This document shows, in pieces, positions 32,853 to 42,332 of a stretch of 64,000 nucleotides of DNA (the first letter of the stretch is position 1; every line of letters starts with the position of its first letter). The notes below the pieces were generated by a model that saw nothing but the letters and a program-made list of their open reading frames with translations, searched no databases and was not told the origin of the DNA. The position numbers were made by a program, and so were the translations under genes. Origin of the DNA: DASVUC01 sp036387255 (GTDB taxonomy: Bacteria; Planctomycetota; Phycisphaerae; Tepidisphaerales; Tepidisphaeraceae); the NCBI GenBank assembly GCA_036387255.1, contig DASVUC010000120.1:28871-92870 (forward strand), in the 5' to 3' direction.

Positions 32853-34376
32853 GTGACCGCGATCGAGGTCCATCCCCAGGAAATCATTCCCGCTGAAAAT
32901 CGTGAGCGCTCCGCCCTCCCCGTTCGCCTGGCGCTGCTGCTCATCCTCCTCATCGCAGCCTCCCTGCGCTTCTATCACCTCGGCCGCCACAGCCTCTGGT
33001 TCGATGAAGGCCTGACCGCCCGCCTGCTCCGCGCGCCGCTGCCCGACATGCTGCACGCCATCACCACCTACGAGCAAACGCCGCCGCTCTTCTACTTCCT
33101 CCTCCGACCCGTCGTCGCGCTGCTGGGCGATTCCGAATCCATTCTGCGCCTTCCCTCCGCGATCTACGGCACACTCTCCGTCCTCGCCCTCTACCTCGCC
33201 ACTCAACGCGCATTCAACACCGCCGCCGCCCTCACCAGCGCCCTGCTGCTCGCCCTCTCGCCGTATCACGTCGCCTACTCCCAGGAAGCGCGCGCCTACG
33301 CCTTGTTCGTCTTGCTGACCATCCTCTCATCTGATCTGCTCATGCGCGCCTTCCAGCGCCGCCGCGGATGGATCGACGCGCTCTACATCCTCACCTCCAC
33401 CGCCCTGCTCTACACCCACCTGTACGGCATCTTCGTCCTCGCGGCACACCACGTCGCCTGGCTCGTCTCCACCGCCGCGCATCGCAAAGCGCCGCGCCCG
33501 CTGGATCTGCCTCGCTGGTTCACGCTGAACTTCGCCATCGCCATCCTCTACGCCCCCTTCCTGCCGACGGTGCGCGACTGGCTTGGCATCGTGCAACACG
33601 GCTTTTGGGTCAAGCGCGTGACCTGGAATGACATCGCCGCCGCCTACGAAACCTACGCGGGTTCCGCGCCTCTGCTGATCGCCCTGCTCGCACTGATCGT
33701 GATCGCGCTGGTCCTTCGCCCACGCTCGCGCCCGCAAACAGCGTCGCAACTGCACAAGGTCGATGCAACGATCCAGAGCAACGTTCCCGCCCGCTCCCTC
33801 TGGCTCCTCATCCTCCTCCTGCCCGTCGTCATCCCCGTAACCATCTCCGTCCTCACCCGCCCCACCTTCTCCGCCCGCTACGCCATGCCCGCCAGCCTCG
33901 GCCTCTACGTCCTCGCCGGCGCGGGCCTCTCTCAAATCTCCAGATTGAACTTGCAAATCCCCGCCGCCACGATTCTCGCAACGCTCACCCTCTTCCCCTC
34001 CACGCTCCCCGACCCCAAGCCCCAGTGGCGCCAAGCCGCGCACTACCTCGAACTCCACATGCGCCCCGGCGACCTCGCCGCCATCAACCGCAAAGGCGCC
34101 ATCTGCCTCTGGGACTATTACATCCGCTCGCGCCCCGACCTCCGCCGCATCGGATTCGACGGCACCGCCCTCCCCGTCACCCAGCCGCTTGACCCCGGCC
34201 GCCACGTCTGGCTCATCGCCTACACCAACGAAATCCCCCCCAACGTCATGATCCAGCGCGGCCACTGGATCGTCGGCAGACAAAAAATCTTCCGCAACAT
34301 CCTCATCTTCGAACTCTTCGATCCCCCCAGCCCAAGTGCTACGACACAAGAATCAACCCGCGATAAACGCCTGTAA
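32853..34376 (+). CDS. ArnT/PMT-like (GT39/GT83) membrane glycosyltransferase
   Basis: From GTG 32853 the product has 507 residues. An ATG at 32754 would overlap the previous gene by 29 bases. The first helix and loop read LRFYHLGRHSLWFDEGLTARLL, with Asp-Glu after the first membrane segment, the catalytic motif of GT-C enzymes. QTPPLFYFLLRPVV and YHVAYSQEARAYALFVLL are also typical of the family. About ten helices precede a soluble C-terminal domain (from about residue 400). Such enzymes use polyprenyl-phosphate sugars to modify lipid A, proteins or surface glycans on the periplasmic side. The substrate is unknown. Confidence 0.82.
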   Translation: MTAIEVHPQEIIPAENRERSALPVRLALLLILLIAASLRFYHLGRHSLWFDEGLTARLLRAPLPDMLHAITTYEQTPPLFYFLLRPVVALLGDSESILRLPSAIYGTLSVLALYLATQRAFNTAAALTSALLLALSPYHVAYSQEARAYALFVLLTILSSDLLMRAFQRRRGWIDALYILTSTALLYTHLYGIFVLAAHHVAWLVSTAAHRKAPRPLDLPRWFTLNFAIAILYAPFLPTVRDWLGIVQHGFWVKRVTWNDIAAAYETYAGSAPLLIALLALIVIALVLRPRSRPQTASQLHKVDATIQSNVPARSLWLLILLLPVVIPVTISVLTRPTFSARYAMPASLGLYVLAGAGLSQISRLNLQIPAATILATLTLFPSTLPDPKPQWRQAAHYLELHMRPGDLAAINRKGAICLWDYYIRSRPDLRRIGFDGTALPVTQPLDPGRHVWLIAYTNEIPPNVMIQRGHWIVGRQKIFRNILIFELFDPPSPSATTQESTRDKRL

Positions 34377-34430
34377 GCGCGTCACGCACCGGTCCGAACG
34401 CGACTCCCTCCGCCCTCATCCGCGGTTCCC

Positions 34431-34919
34431 TCACTTCCCCGCCGCCGCCTTCACCACCCCGTTCTCCGCATAATAATAAAACCCCGGCAGAAGCTGCGTC
34501 GAGGGAAACTGCCTCGTCCAATCCATCCGCCGCGGGTCGTTCTGGATGTCGTCAAAGAACGCGCAGAACCCATAATGCTCCCCCTGCCCTCCCAGCTCGA
34601 TATTGACGCCGCTGGGCGATGCGACGATCGCATGAGCGGAAAGCGCCACGATCGCCGCCGGTAACCTGCCGCTCGCCGGGTCGATCGTCACGAACTCCTC
34701 CGTCGCCGACCCCAGCGTCTCCCGGCTCGCCCACACCGCCCGGCACGCCTCCATCAGTTGCTGATGGTTTGTCTGATACAGCAGCACCCTCTGCCGCTGA
34801 TCCAGCACCGCTCGGCTCTTGTGAATCGCGCGCGACACCAGCCCCGCTACCCCCAGGGGCAAAACAATCGCGACAACCAAGGCCCCTGCAACGACGCGCC
34901 GCACTCGGGAACGTTCCAT
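34431..34919 (-). CDS. Hypothetical protein with one N-terminal membrane helix
   Basis: From the ATG at 34919 (GCCGGAGTC just upstream) the product has 162 residues. An ATG at 34931 would add four. A basic start (MERSRVRRV) and the helix VAGALVVAIVLPLGVAGLVSRAI anchor it in the membrane. The remainder has a coiled section (KSRAVLDQRQRVLLYQTNHQQLMEACRAV) and an alpha/beta part with HYGFCAFFDDIQNDPRRMDW. No known family is recognised. It is divergent from the large histidine kinase gene by 179 bases. Confidence 0.65.
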   Translation of the reverse strand: MERSRVRRVVAGALVVAIVLPLGVAGLVSRAIHKSRAVLDQRQRVLLYQTNHQQLMEACRAVWASRETLGSATEEFVTIDPASGRLPAAIVALSAHAIVASPSGVNIELGGQGEHYGFCAFFDDIQNDPRRMDWTRQFPSTQLLPGFYYYAENGVVKAAAGK

Positions 34920-35098
34920 GACTCCGGCCATTCTAACCACCCGCTTTCCCCCTTCACGAGCCCGCCTCGAGACGTTTACAATCCACGACTTCCGTACGCG
35001 GGTCCGTATCGGTAGCTTGTTCATCCATTTGATGATCGACTGACATTCACGATCAACCGACGCTTCGCCTGCGCCTTTGCTGGCGTGTTGAGGATTCT

Positions 35099-38000
35099 GT
35101 GAGCCTGGCCGAGCCGCACGCAACTTCATTAACCGAGTCCGCCGCCGCACGCAGCCCCGTCGCGCCCCTCGTCTACGGCAAAGATTGGTCACAAACCTCC
35201 CTCGGCCCCATCGATCGCTGGCCTCAAAGCCTGCGCACGCTGGTCGACATGCTCCTCGCCCATCCGCTCCCCATGATCCTGCTCTGGGGCCCGGAGCTGA
35301 TCCAGATCTACAACGACGGCTACGCCCGCCTCGTCGGCAGCAAACACCCCGCCGCCCTGGGCATCCCCACCCGAGACTGCTGGGCGGAAGTCGCGCACAT
35401 CACCGATCCGATTTACGACCGCGTCCTCCAGCACGGCGAATCCGTCACGCTCGAGGACCACCGCCTGCCCCTCGCCTGCAACGACGGCGCTTCCAACCCC
35501 GTTTTCGTCTCCGCCTGCTACAGCCCCGCCCGCGACGATACCGGCCACGTCGCCGGCATTTTCATCACCCTCATCGACACCACCGATAAAATCCACGCTG
35601 ATCAGCAGCGCGACCGAGCCGCCGCCGCCATCCGCGACCGCGAAGAGCAATACCGCAGCTTCGTCCGCCTCAGCTCTGAAGGCATCTGGCGCTTCGATGT
35701 CGATGAGCCCATCGCGATCAGCCTGCCCGAAGACGAGCAGATCCGGCTCATGTTCCGCCACGCCTACCTCGCCGAGTGCAACGACGCGATGGCCCGGATG
35801 TACGGCTTCGCCAGCGCCGAAGGTTTAACCGGCCGCCGCCTCGCTGATTTCCACAGCGAAACCGATCCGCGCAGCATCGAGTTCCTCCGCGCCTTCATTC
35901 AGAATGGCTACCGCCTCGACGACGCCGAATCCGCCGAAACTGATCGCGACGGCAACCCCAGGATCTTCCTCAACAGCTTCGTCGGCGTCGTGGACGAGGG
36001 AAAACTCATCCGCGCCTGGGGCACGCAGCGCGACGTCACCGAGCAGCGCCGCGCGGAGATCGCCCTGCGCGAAAGCGAGCAGCGCGTCCGCATCCTCGCC
36101 GACGCCCTCCCCGCCCTCATCAGCTACGTCGGCCCGGATCACCGCTACCAGTTCAACAATCGCGCCTACCTCGAATGGTTCGGACAGGACGCGGGCAAGA
36201 TCGCCGGCAAACATATGCGCGATGTGCTGGGCGAAACGATTTACGCGCAGCGCCTCCCGCACGTGCAGGCTGCCCTCGCTGGCCAGACCGTCCGCTTCGT
36301 CGGCCCCACCCGCCACCAGCACAAGGGGATGATCGAGAGCGAAATCGTCTACGTCCCCGACGTCGCCGCGGATGGAACCGTCAAAGGCTTCGTCGTCCTT
36401 GTCCAGGACATCACCGAGCGCCGCGCCGCCGAGGACGCGATCCGCGCCAGCGAAGACCGCCTGCGCCTCGGCCTCAAGGCCGGGAACACGGGCACCTGGG
36501 ACTGGGACATCCGCCGCAACAAGGTCGTCTGGTCCGAGCGCCTCTACGAATTCCACGGCCTCGCCCCCGGCGAATACGACGGCACCGTCGAAGGCTTTTC
36601 CGCCCTCATCCACCCCGACGATCGCGACCGCGTTGGCGCTGCCATCCAGGGCGCGATGCAGAGCGGACAGCCGTACGAGCTCGAGTTCCGTACCGTCCGC
36701 CCCACCGGCGAAATCCGCTGGCTCTTCACCGCCGGCCAGGTCGTCTACGGCGACCAGCGCCAGCCCATCCGCATGCTCGGCGCCACCATCGACATCACCG
36801 AGCGCAAACGCGCCGGAGAAGCGCGCCGCATGAGCGAGTTCCGCTTCCAGCGCCTCATCGAGCAGTCGCCGCTGAGCATCCAGATCTTCAATCCCGACGG
36901 CACGATCCGGCAGGTCAACCGGGCGTGGGTAAACCTCTGGGGCGTCACCCCCGCCGATCTCCCCGGCTACAACATCCGCCACGACCCGCAGCTCACCGAG
37001 CGCGGCGTCATCCACCTCATCGAGCGCGCTTTCAATGGCGAGCCCGCCACCATCGAGCCGCTCCCCTACATCCTCGACCGCGGCGAGCACCAAGGCGAAA
37101 CCCATTGGTGCGGCGCGTACATCTATCCGGTCAAGGACGACGCCGGCCGCGTCATGGAAGTCGTCCTCGTCCATAATGACGTCACCGAGCAATACCGCGC
37201 CGACGCCGCCGCCCGCGAAGCCGAGAAGCAGATGCGCCTCCTCACCGACGCACTGCCCACGCTCATCGCCTACGTGGACAAAGACCTCCGCTACCGCTTC
37301 AACAACCGCGCCTACCTCGACTGGTTCGGCATCCCGCCGGAGAAAATCGCCGGTGTTCACCTCAGCGAGCTCTTTGACCCGGGCGGCTACCAGGAGCGCC
37401 TCCCCCACGTGCACGCCGTCCTCGCGGGCGAAACCACTCGCTTCGAATCCGTCGTCGAGCACCGCAAGCGCGGGCGCATCGAAGCCGAGATCCTTTACTT
37501 CCCCGATCACGCCGAAGACGGCAGCGTCCGCGGCTTCGTCGTCCTCGCCCAGGACATCAGCGACCGCCGCCGCGCTGAGCGACAGCTCCGCGACAGCGAG
37601 GCCCGCTATCGCCTGGTCAACCGTGTCACCAACGACGTCATCTGGGACTGGGACTTTACCACCGATGAGGTCCACTGGAACGAATCCCTCCAGCAGGTTT
37701 ACGGCCACCGCCCCGCCGACATACCCAAGGCCAGCACGTGGTGGTACTCGATGATCCACCCCGATGATCGCCAGCGCGTGGTGGACGGCATTCACGCCAT
37801 TATCGATTCTCAGGACCAGTATGCCTGGCAGCAGGAATACCGCTTCCAGCGCGGCGACGGCACCTACGCCGAAGTCCTCGATCGCGGCTACGTGCAGCGC
37901 GACCCGCACGGCCGCGCCATCCGCATGATCGGCTCGATGCTCGATCTCACCGAGCGCAAGAAAGCCGAGGCCGCACTCCGCGCCGCCACCGAGCGCTGGG

Positions 38001-39547
38001 AGCTCGCCGTCACCGCCACCCAGGACGGCATCTGGGACTGGAACATCGCGGCCAACAGCGTCTACTGGTCACCGCGCTCCAAGGAAATGCTCGGCTATGC
38101 GGATCACGAGCTGCCGATCACCTTCGAAGTGATTCGCGACCTGATCCACCCGGATGACCGCGACCGCGCCTGGGCTGAGACCGAGCGCCACCTGCGGGGT
38201 GAGTCGCCGCTCTTCCAATCCGAATACCGCCTGCGCGCCCGGGACGGCACGCACCGCTGGGTCCTCTCCCGTGGCAAAGCCATCCGCGACGCCAGCGGCA
38301 ACGTCACCCGTATGCTCGGCTCCCAGACCGATATCACCGAGCAGAAAGCCGCCGAGGAGCAGCTGCGCCGGGCGAAGGAGGAGGCCGAGCGCGCCAGCCG
38401 CGCCAAGGACGATTTCATCGCCATCCTCAGCCACGAGCTGCGCACGCCGCTCACCCCCGTGCTGCTGACGCTGTCACTCATGGAATCGAGCAGCCAGCTG
38501 CCCGACGAGCTGCGCAGCGACGTCGCCACCATCCGCCGCAACGTCGAACTGGAGAGCCGCCTCATCTCCGACCTGCTCGATCTCACCCGCATCACCCGCG
38601 GCAAATTGCAGCTCGACATGCAGAACGTGGATCTGCACCTGATCCTCCGCTCCGCCATCGACATCTGCCAGCGCGAAGCTTCTTCAAGGCTGATCGTCGA
38701 ACTCACCGCCCATCGCCACACCGTCCGCGGCGACAGCACGCGCCTACAGCAGATCTTCTGGAACCTGATCAACAACGCCATCAAATTCACCGGCCCCGAA
38801 GGGCAGATCACGGTGCGCTCCAGCGAGTTGCAGGACGCGCGCGGGGGGCGGATCCGCGTCGAGATCATCGACACCGGCGTCGGCATCGACGCCGCCATCC
38901 TCCCCAAACTCTTCACCGCCTTCGAGCAGGGCGAGGTTCGAGCCGTCCGGCAGCAGGCGGGCCTCGGCCTCGGTCTCACGATCAGCAAGCGACTCGCCCA
39001 GGCGCACCACGGCACGATCACCGCCCACAGCGCCGGCCGCGGCCAGGGCGCCACCTTCACCGTCGAGCTCCCGCTGGCGGATGTTTATCCGCCGCAGCCG
39101 GCGCGCCCGACCTCCCCCGCGCCCGCGCCCACCGTCCCCCTCGAGCCGCTGACACCCCACGCCCCGCCGGCGCCGCAGCACTTAAAAATCCTGCTGGTTG
39201 AAGATCATGAGACCACGCTCCTGGTGCTCACCCGCCTGCTCCGCAAGCTGGGCCACACCGTCACCGGCGCCACCTCCCTCGCCACCGCCCTCGCCGCCGC
39301 CCGCCACAACCCCTTCGACATCATCATCTCGGACCTGGGGCTTCCCGACGGCTCCGGCCTCGACCTCATGCGCGAGCTCCGCGACACTTACACCGGCAAG
39401 GCCATCGCCCTCACCGGCTACGGCATGGAGTCCGATATTACCGCCAGTCACGAAGCCGGCTTCGCCGAACACCTCACCAAACCCATCGACCTGGAAAAAC
39501 TCCAGGCCGCCCTGCTCCGCATCCATGGGCAGCGGGTAAAGGGCTGA
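35099..39547 (+). CDS. Hybrid sensor histidine kinase with eight PAS domains and a receiver
   Basis: This 1482-residue protein starts with GTG after GAGG. There is no membrane helix, so it senses a cytoplasmic or diffusible cue. By eye there are eight PAS units, beginning near residues 25, 180, 329, 450, 579, 708, 830 and 964. Several end in the PAC motif DITERR or DLTERK. The HisKA domain follows with His1112 in ILSHELRTPL. The ATPase domain has NNAIKFTG, DTGVGID and GLGLGLTIS. The receiver starts near 1360 with phospho-acceptor Asp1412 in ISDLGLPDGSG and a Lys in LTKPID. PAS 3 and PAS 6 are close copies. The output partner is unknown, as no DNA-binding gene is adjacent. Confidence 0.93.
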   Translation: MSLAEPHATSLTESAAARSPVAPLVYGKDWSQTSLGPIDRWPQSLRTLVDMLLAHPLPMILLWGPELIQIYNDGYARLVGSKHPAALGIPTRDCWAEVAHITDPIYDRVLQHGESVTLEDHRLPLACNDGASNPVFVSACYSPARDDTGHVAGIFITLIDTTDKIHADQQRDRAAAAIRDREEQYRSFVRLSSEGIWRFDVDEPIAISLPEDEQIRLMFRHAYLAECNDAMARMYGFASAEGLTGRRLADFHSETDPRSIEFLRAFIQNGYRLDDAESAETDRDGNPRIFLNSFVGVVDEGKLIRAWGTQRDVTEQRRAEIALRESEQRVRILADALPALISYVGPDHRYQFNNRAYLEWFGQDAGKIAGKHMRDVLGETIYAQRLPHVQAALAGQTVRFVGPTRHQHKGMIESEIVYVPDVAADGTVKGFVVLVQDITERRAAEDAIRASEDRLRLGLKAGNTGTWDWDIRRNKVVWSERLYEFHGLAPGEYDGTVEGFSALIHPDDRDRVGAAIQGAMQSGQPYELEFRTVRPTGEIRWLFTAGQVVYGDQRQPIRMLGATIDITERKRAGEARRMSEFRFQRLIEQSPLSIQIFNPDGTIRQVNRAWVNLWGVTPADLPGYNIRHDPQLTERGVIHLIERAFNGEPATIEPLPYILDRGEHQGETHWCGAYIYPVKDDAGRVMEVVLVHNDVTEQYRADAAAREAEKQMRLLTDALPTLIAYVDKDLRYRFNNRAYLDWFGIPPEKIAGVHLSELFDPGGYQERLPHVHAVLAGETTRFESVVEHRKRGRIEAEILYFPDHAEDGSVRGFVVLAQDISDRRRAERQLRDSEARYRLVNRVTNDVIWDWDFTTDEVHWNESLQQVYGHRPADIPKASTWWYSMIHPDDRQRVVDGIHAIIDSQDQYAWQQEYRFQRGDGTYAEVLDRGYVQRDPHGRAIRMIGSMLDLTERKKAEAALRAATERWELAVTATQDGIWDWNIAANSVYWSPRSKEMLGYADHELPITFEVIRDLIHPDDRDRAWAETERHLRGESPLFQSEYRLRARDGTHRWVLSRGKAIRDASGNVTRMLGSQTDITEQKAAEEQLRRAKEEAERASRAKDDFIAILSHELRTPLTPVLLTLSLMESSSQLPDELRSDVATIRRNVELESRLISDLLDLTRITRGKLQLDMQNVDLHLILRSAIDICQREASSRLIVELTAHRHTVRGDSTRLQQIFWNLINNAIKFTGPEGQITVRSSELQDARGGRIRVEIIDTGVGIDAAILPKLFTAFEQGEVRAVRQQAGLGLGLTISKRLAQAHHGTITAHSAGRGQGATFTVELPLADVYPPQPARPTSPAPAPTVPLEPLTPHAPPAPQHLKILLVEDHETTLLVLTRLLRKLGHTVTGATSLATALAAARHNPFDIIISDLGLPDGSGLDLMRELRDTYTGKAIALTGYGMESDITASHEAGFAEHLTKPIDLEKLQAALLRIHGQRVKG

Positions 39548-39660
39548 GGTCTCGATAGCGCTCGATTCTGGAGCATCTGCGCGACCGCCTGCGGCAGATG
39601 ATGCACCCTTTATCAAGCATCAGGGCACCTCAATCGCTGATTCAGGCGGCGTCGCTTTTC

Positions 39661-39718
39661 GTGGCATGGGCGTCTCGCCCATGCTGAATGGCTGCACGGG
39701 GAGACGCCTATGCCACGA
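39661..39718. repeat. Palindromic repeat, family A
   Basis: GTGGCATGGGCGTCTCGCCC followed by a spacer and GGGGAGACGCCTATGCCAC. It ends right at the stop codon of the minus-strand wrbA gene, like the copy at 25629-25689 next to the GT4 gene. Confidence 0.85.
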
Positions 39719-39719
39719 G

Positions 39720-40337
39720 CTACTTCGCCGCGAGCTTGCTGGCGATAGTGGCGACGTGCCGGCCTTGGGCGCGGGCGATCTCCAGTTCGTTCTCGCTCAC
39801 CTGGCGCTCCCCGCGCGGCCCGGCGACGGTGGAGGCGCCGTACGGCGTGCCCCCGGAAAGCTCGGACATGTTCGTGAGCCCGGGCGCGGAATAAGGAACG
39901 CCGGCGATCACCATGCCGTGGTGGTAGAAGAAGGTGGCGATCGTCAGCAGCGTCGTCTCCTGCCCGCCGTGCTGGCTGGCGGTTGAGGTGAACGCGCTGC
40001 CGACCTTGCCGATCAGCGCCCCCGCCGCCCAGAGCGGCCCGGTGGCGTCAAGGAACGCGCGCATCTGCGCTGCCGCCGCGCCGTAGCGCGTGGGCGTGCC
40101 GAGGATGATCGCATCGGCTTCGGCCAGCCGGCGCGGGTCGGCGAGCGGGATGTGCTGCCAGGCGTTGCGCGCCTCGAGCCCGCCCATCTTCCCGATGATC
40201 TCATCGGATAAAGTCTCGGCGACGCGGAGGATCTGCACCTCGCTCCCGTTCTCGCGCGCCCCGTGCGCAACCGCCTCGGCAAGGCGGTAAACGTGTCCGT
40301 ACGTACTGTAAAAAATCACCTGAATCTTCGCTGCCAT
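39720..40337 (-). CDS. wrbA: NAD(P)H:quinone oxidoreductase WrbA
   Basis: This 205-residue flavodoxin-like protein begins AAKIQVIFYSTYGHVYRLAEA, the FMN phosphate loop. It continues with ADAIILGTPTRYG and FTSTASQHGGQETTLLT, the WrbA insertion that separates it from plain flavodoxins. GTPYGASTVAGPRGERQVSENELE closes the protein. WrbA is a tetrameric two-electron quinone reductase that limits redox cycling. The ATG is preceded by AAGGAG. The length is typical. Confidence 0.95.
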   Translation of the reverse strand: MAAKIQVIFYSTYGHVYRLAEAVAHGARENGSEVQILRVAETLSDEIIGKMGGLEARNAWQHIPLADPRRLAEADAIILGTPTRYGAAAAQMRAFLDATGPLWAAGALIGKVGSAFTSTASQHGGQETTLLTIATFFYHHGMVIAGVPYSAPGLTNMSELSGGTPYGASTVAGPRGERQVSENELEIARAQGRHVATIASKLAAK

Positions 40338-40369
40338 CGCTGTCTCCTTCCCGGCCGATCTCTTTTGAA

Positions 40370-40409
40370 CCCTCTCCCGGTACGCCGGGAGAGGGCAGGG
40401 TGAGGGCTC
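40370..40409. repeat. GGGAGAGGG palindromic repeat, family B
   Basis: CCCTCTCCCGGTACGCCGGG forms a stem with GAGAGGG and is followed by CAGGGTGAGGGCT. Other copies are at 46011-46055, 60271-60338, 60371-60419 and twice at 63421-63528. It lies between the divergent wrbA and SRPBCC genes. Confidence 0.8.
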
Positions 40410-40472
40410 ATCTTGCCTACCACTTCACGTCACTTCCCGCCATAGTAGCGAGTCAACACGCGCAATGTCCTG

Positions 40473-40955
40473 ATGCCACAGATTCAGTTCCAGACCACCA
40501 TCGCCGCGCCCCTCGAAAGCGTGTGGGCCTTCTACGACAACCCGCTCACCGGCTTGCCCGCCCTCTCGCCGCCGGAGGACCAGGCGCAAATTGAATCCGC
40601 CGATCTGCCGGTAAAAGTCGGCTCGCGCATCACGATCACCGCCCGCGGCCCGATCGGTCGCATTCGCTGGGTCGCCCGGATCACAGAGCATCGCCCGCCG
40701 CATGCGGTCGCCTTCGGGATGGAAGCCCGATTCGTGGACGAGCAGGAGTCCGGCCCCTTCTCCGCCTGGCGGCACGAGCATGACTTCGAATACATCGATG
40801 AGGAAAAGACCCGGCTGGTTGACCGCATCACCTACCGGCCCCCCTTCTGGCCAATTTCTTTCCTCGTCGACCTGCTGCTCGTCCGCCCGAAACTGAAGAG
40901 GATGTTCCGTTACCGCCATGCCCAGACGAAGCGGCTGCTTGAGGAAACGCCGTAG
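40473..40955 (+). CDS. SRPBCC (START-like) superfamily protein
   Basis: This 160-residue protein has the helix-grip layout of the SRPBCC/polyketide-cyclase superfamily. FQTTIAAPLESVWAFYDNP is the first strand and helix. ITEHRPPHAVAFGM and HEHDFEYIDEEKTRLVDRITYRPPF are central strands, and a long C-terminal helix (LVRPKLKRMFRYRHAQTKRLLEE) closes the pocket. Such proteins bind hydrophobic ligands. No catalytic residue can be named. Its last 128 bases overlap the convergent FRG gene on the other strand. Confidence 0.8.
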   Translation: MPQIQFQTTIAAPLESVWAFYDNPLTGLPALSPPEDQAQIESADLPVKVGSRITITARGPIGRIRWVARITEHRPPHAVAFGMEARFVDEQESGPFSAWRHEHDFEYIDEEKTRLVDRITYRPPFWPISFLVDLLLVRPKLKRMFRYRHAQTKRLLEETP

Positions 40956-41793
40956 GGCGCGATTGGTCCTGCTCTTCGCCGGCTGCCGCTTTCTTCAGGT
41001 CCAGGCGCGGCGAGTAGTAGCGCTTGAGCCAGCGGCAAAGGCCATCCAGTCCCGGGAACAGCACGCGCTCGGTAACGTTGGCCTGATCGAGCTTGTCCCG
41101 CACCTCCCACTTCAAAGCCTTGGGGATGATGATCGGGTGCGCCAGCTTCTGATGACCTTTGAGCCAATCATCCAGCGGCACCGTCGCGCTGCTCATCAGC
41201 GAGAAGAGCGCGAACTGGTTGACGATCCGGTCGTCCAGGCTCGGCGGCTCGAGGAAAAGAACGAACGGCTGGCGCCCTCCCATCCGTTCCAGCCGGGTCA
41301 GCGTCGGCGCGACGCGGTCGAGCATCTCTGCGGTAAACACGTCGGCGGCTTCGGCCTTGAGGACATTCCGCAGCGCCGTCGGCATCAGGCGGTGCGCGGA
41401 TGCGTAGTCGATGCACCACACCACGCCGTCGCGATCGAAGGTGCGGATGTCCTGCGTCGCAAAATGCAGCGCGACGAAGGGCGAGTAGGTCCAGTCCAGG
41501 AGTCGCGTCGGCAGGCCATGATGCTGCGCCAGGGAGAGCCAGTTCCAGACGGAGTCGCCGGGCACCGAGTTGCCGCGGGCGTACTTGCGGAAGTTGCGGA
41601 TCAGGTGGTTTTCATGCCGGACGAAGCTGCCGCCCAGGCCCCAGAGCGTCGTCTTGAGATTCGTCGCCGCGTCGACCATCCCGCGGTATGCCCAGCGCGA
41701 GCGGAAGCGCCCGAGCTGCGGCTGCCAGCTGTCGGCGTAGAGCAGCTCCATCAGCTCGTTGAACGATCGTGCGCGAATGGCTTTCACGCCCAC
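40828..41793 (-). CDS. FRG domain-containing protein
   Basis: This 321-residue protein contains an FRG domain. The namesake motif reads YRGM (residues 37-40). The second hallmark NWLSLAQHHGLPTRLLDWTYSPFVALHFA lies near residues 83-111. Function of FRG domains is poorly known, and they occur in stand-alone proteins and in defence- or toxin-linked genes. The last 45 or so residues are low-complexity (Gly, Ala, Ser, Arg) and lie antisense to the SRPBCC gene. This tail may be non-functional read-through from an ancestral stop nearer residue 270. No antitoxin-like partner is evident. Confidence 0.78.
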   Translation of the reverse strand: MGVKAIRARSFNELMELLYADSWQPQLGRFRSRWAYRGMVDAATNLKTTLWGLGGSFVRHENHLIRNFRKYARGNSVPGDSVWNWLSLAQHHGLPTRLLDWTYSPFVALHFATQDIRTFDRDGVVWCIDYASAHRLMPTALRNVLKAEAADVFTAEMLDRVAPTLTRLERMGGRQPFVLFLEPPSLDDRIVNQFALFSLMSSATVPLDDWLKGHQKLAHPIIIPKALKWEVRDKLDQANVTERVLFPGLDGLCRWLKRYYSPRLDLKKAAAGEEQDQSRPTAFPQAAASSGHGGNGTSSSVSGGRAAGRRGKKLARRGAGR

Positions 41794-41867
41794 AGCATAC
41801 CCCCTGCCGCAGCCTTGGATGAACCCCCACTCTTGCCAGCGACCCGACGACTTCTCATGATGCGGCG

Positions 41868-42332
41868 ATGGACGCTTCGCTCATGTTTCTGGCCAAAGAC
41901 GTACGCAACAAGACCCTGAGAATCCTGGCGGACCTGACGGAAGCCGAAGCCGGCTTTAAAGCGCCGGGGCTGACCAACTCCATCCTCTGGCATGCCGGAC
42001 ACGCGCTGACCGTGGTCGAGCACCTCGCGGTCGTGCGCCTTACTGGCGGCAACCCCAGCTATCCTGCGGGGTGGTTCCAGAGCTTCAGCTGGAAATCCAA
42101 TCCTGCGGCCGTCACGAGTTGGCCGACGCTGGAGCAGGTTCGGGCGCAGCTCAACAGCCAGTTGAACACACTGTTGCCGCTGATCGAGCGGGCGACGGAG
42201 GAGCAGCTTAACGCGGTGTACGACCCGGCGAAGGGCGCCACCGTGCGCTGGTCGATCGTCCACGGCTTGCAAGACGAGGCCGGGCACCAGGGGGAGATCT
42301 GGCTGCTGAAGAAAATGGCGAGAAGAAGGTGA
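41868..42332 (+). CDS. DinB family (metal-binding four-helix bundle) protein
   Basis: This 154-residue protein has the DinB/YfiT helical bundle. The metal-binding His residues can be read in LWHAGHALTVVEHL (around residues 42-54) and in VHGLQDEAGHQGEIWLLKK near the end. Family members act as thiol-dependent S-transferases (bacillithiol or mycothiol) or as damage-inducible proteins of unknown role. The ATG is close behind the divergent FRG gene (74 bases between starts). No LexA-like operator was recognised. Confidence 0.8.
   Translation: MDASLMFLAKDVRNKTLRILADLTEAEAGFKAPGLTNSILWHAGHALTVVEHLAVVRLTGGNPSYPAGWFQSFSWKSNPAAVTSWPTLEQVRAQLNSQLNTLLPLIERATEEQLNAVYDPAKGATVRWSIVHGLQDEAGHQGEIWLLKKMARRR

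Noticed and set aside
33327..34349. A 340-codon minus-strand frame opposite the GT39-like gene
   Set aside because: It is low-complexity (Gly, Glu, Asp, Val) and lacks any family motif. The plus-strand frame has a GT-C signature and membrane helices.
35825..37909. A 694-codon open frame on the minus strand opposite the large histidine kinase
   Set aside because: Its product is a featureless Val/Asp/Glu/Ala-rich chain. It arises from the codon bias of the kinase gene, which has PAS, HisKA and receiver motifs throughout.
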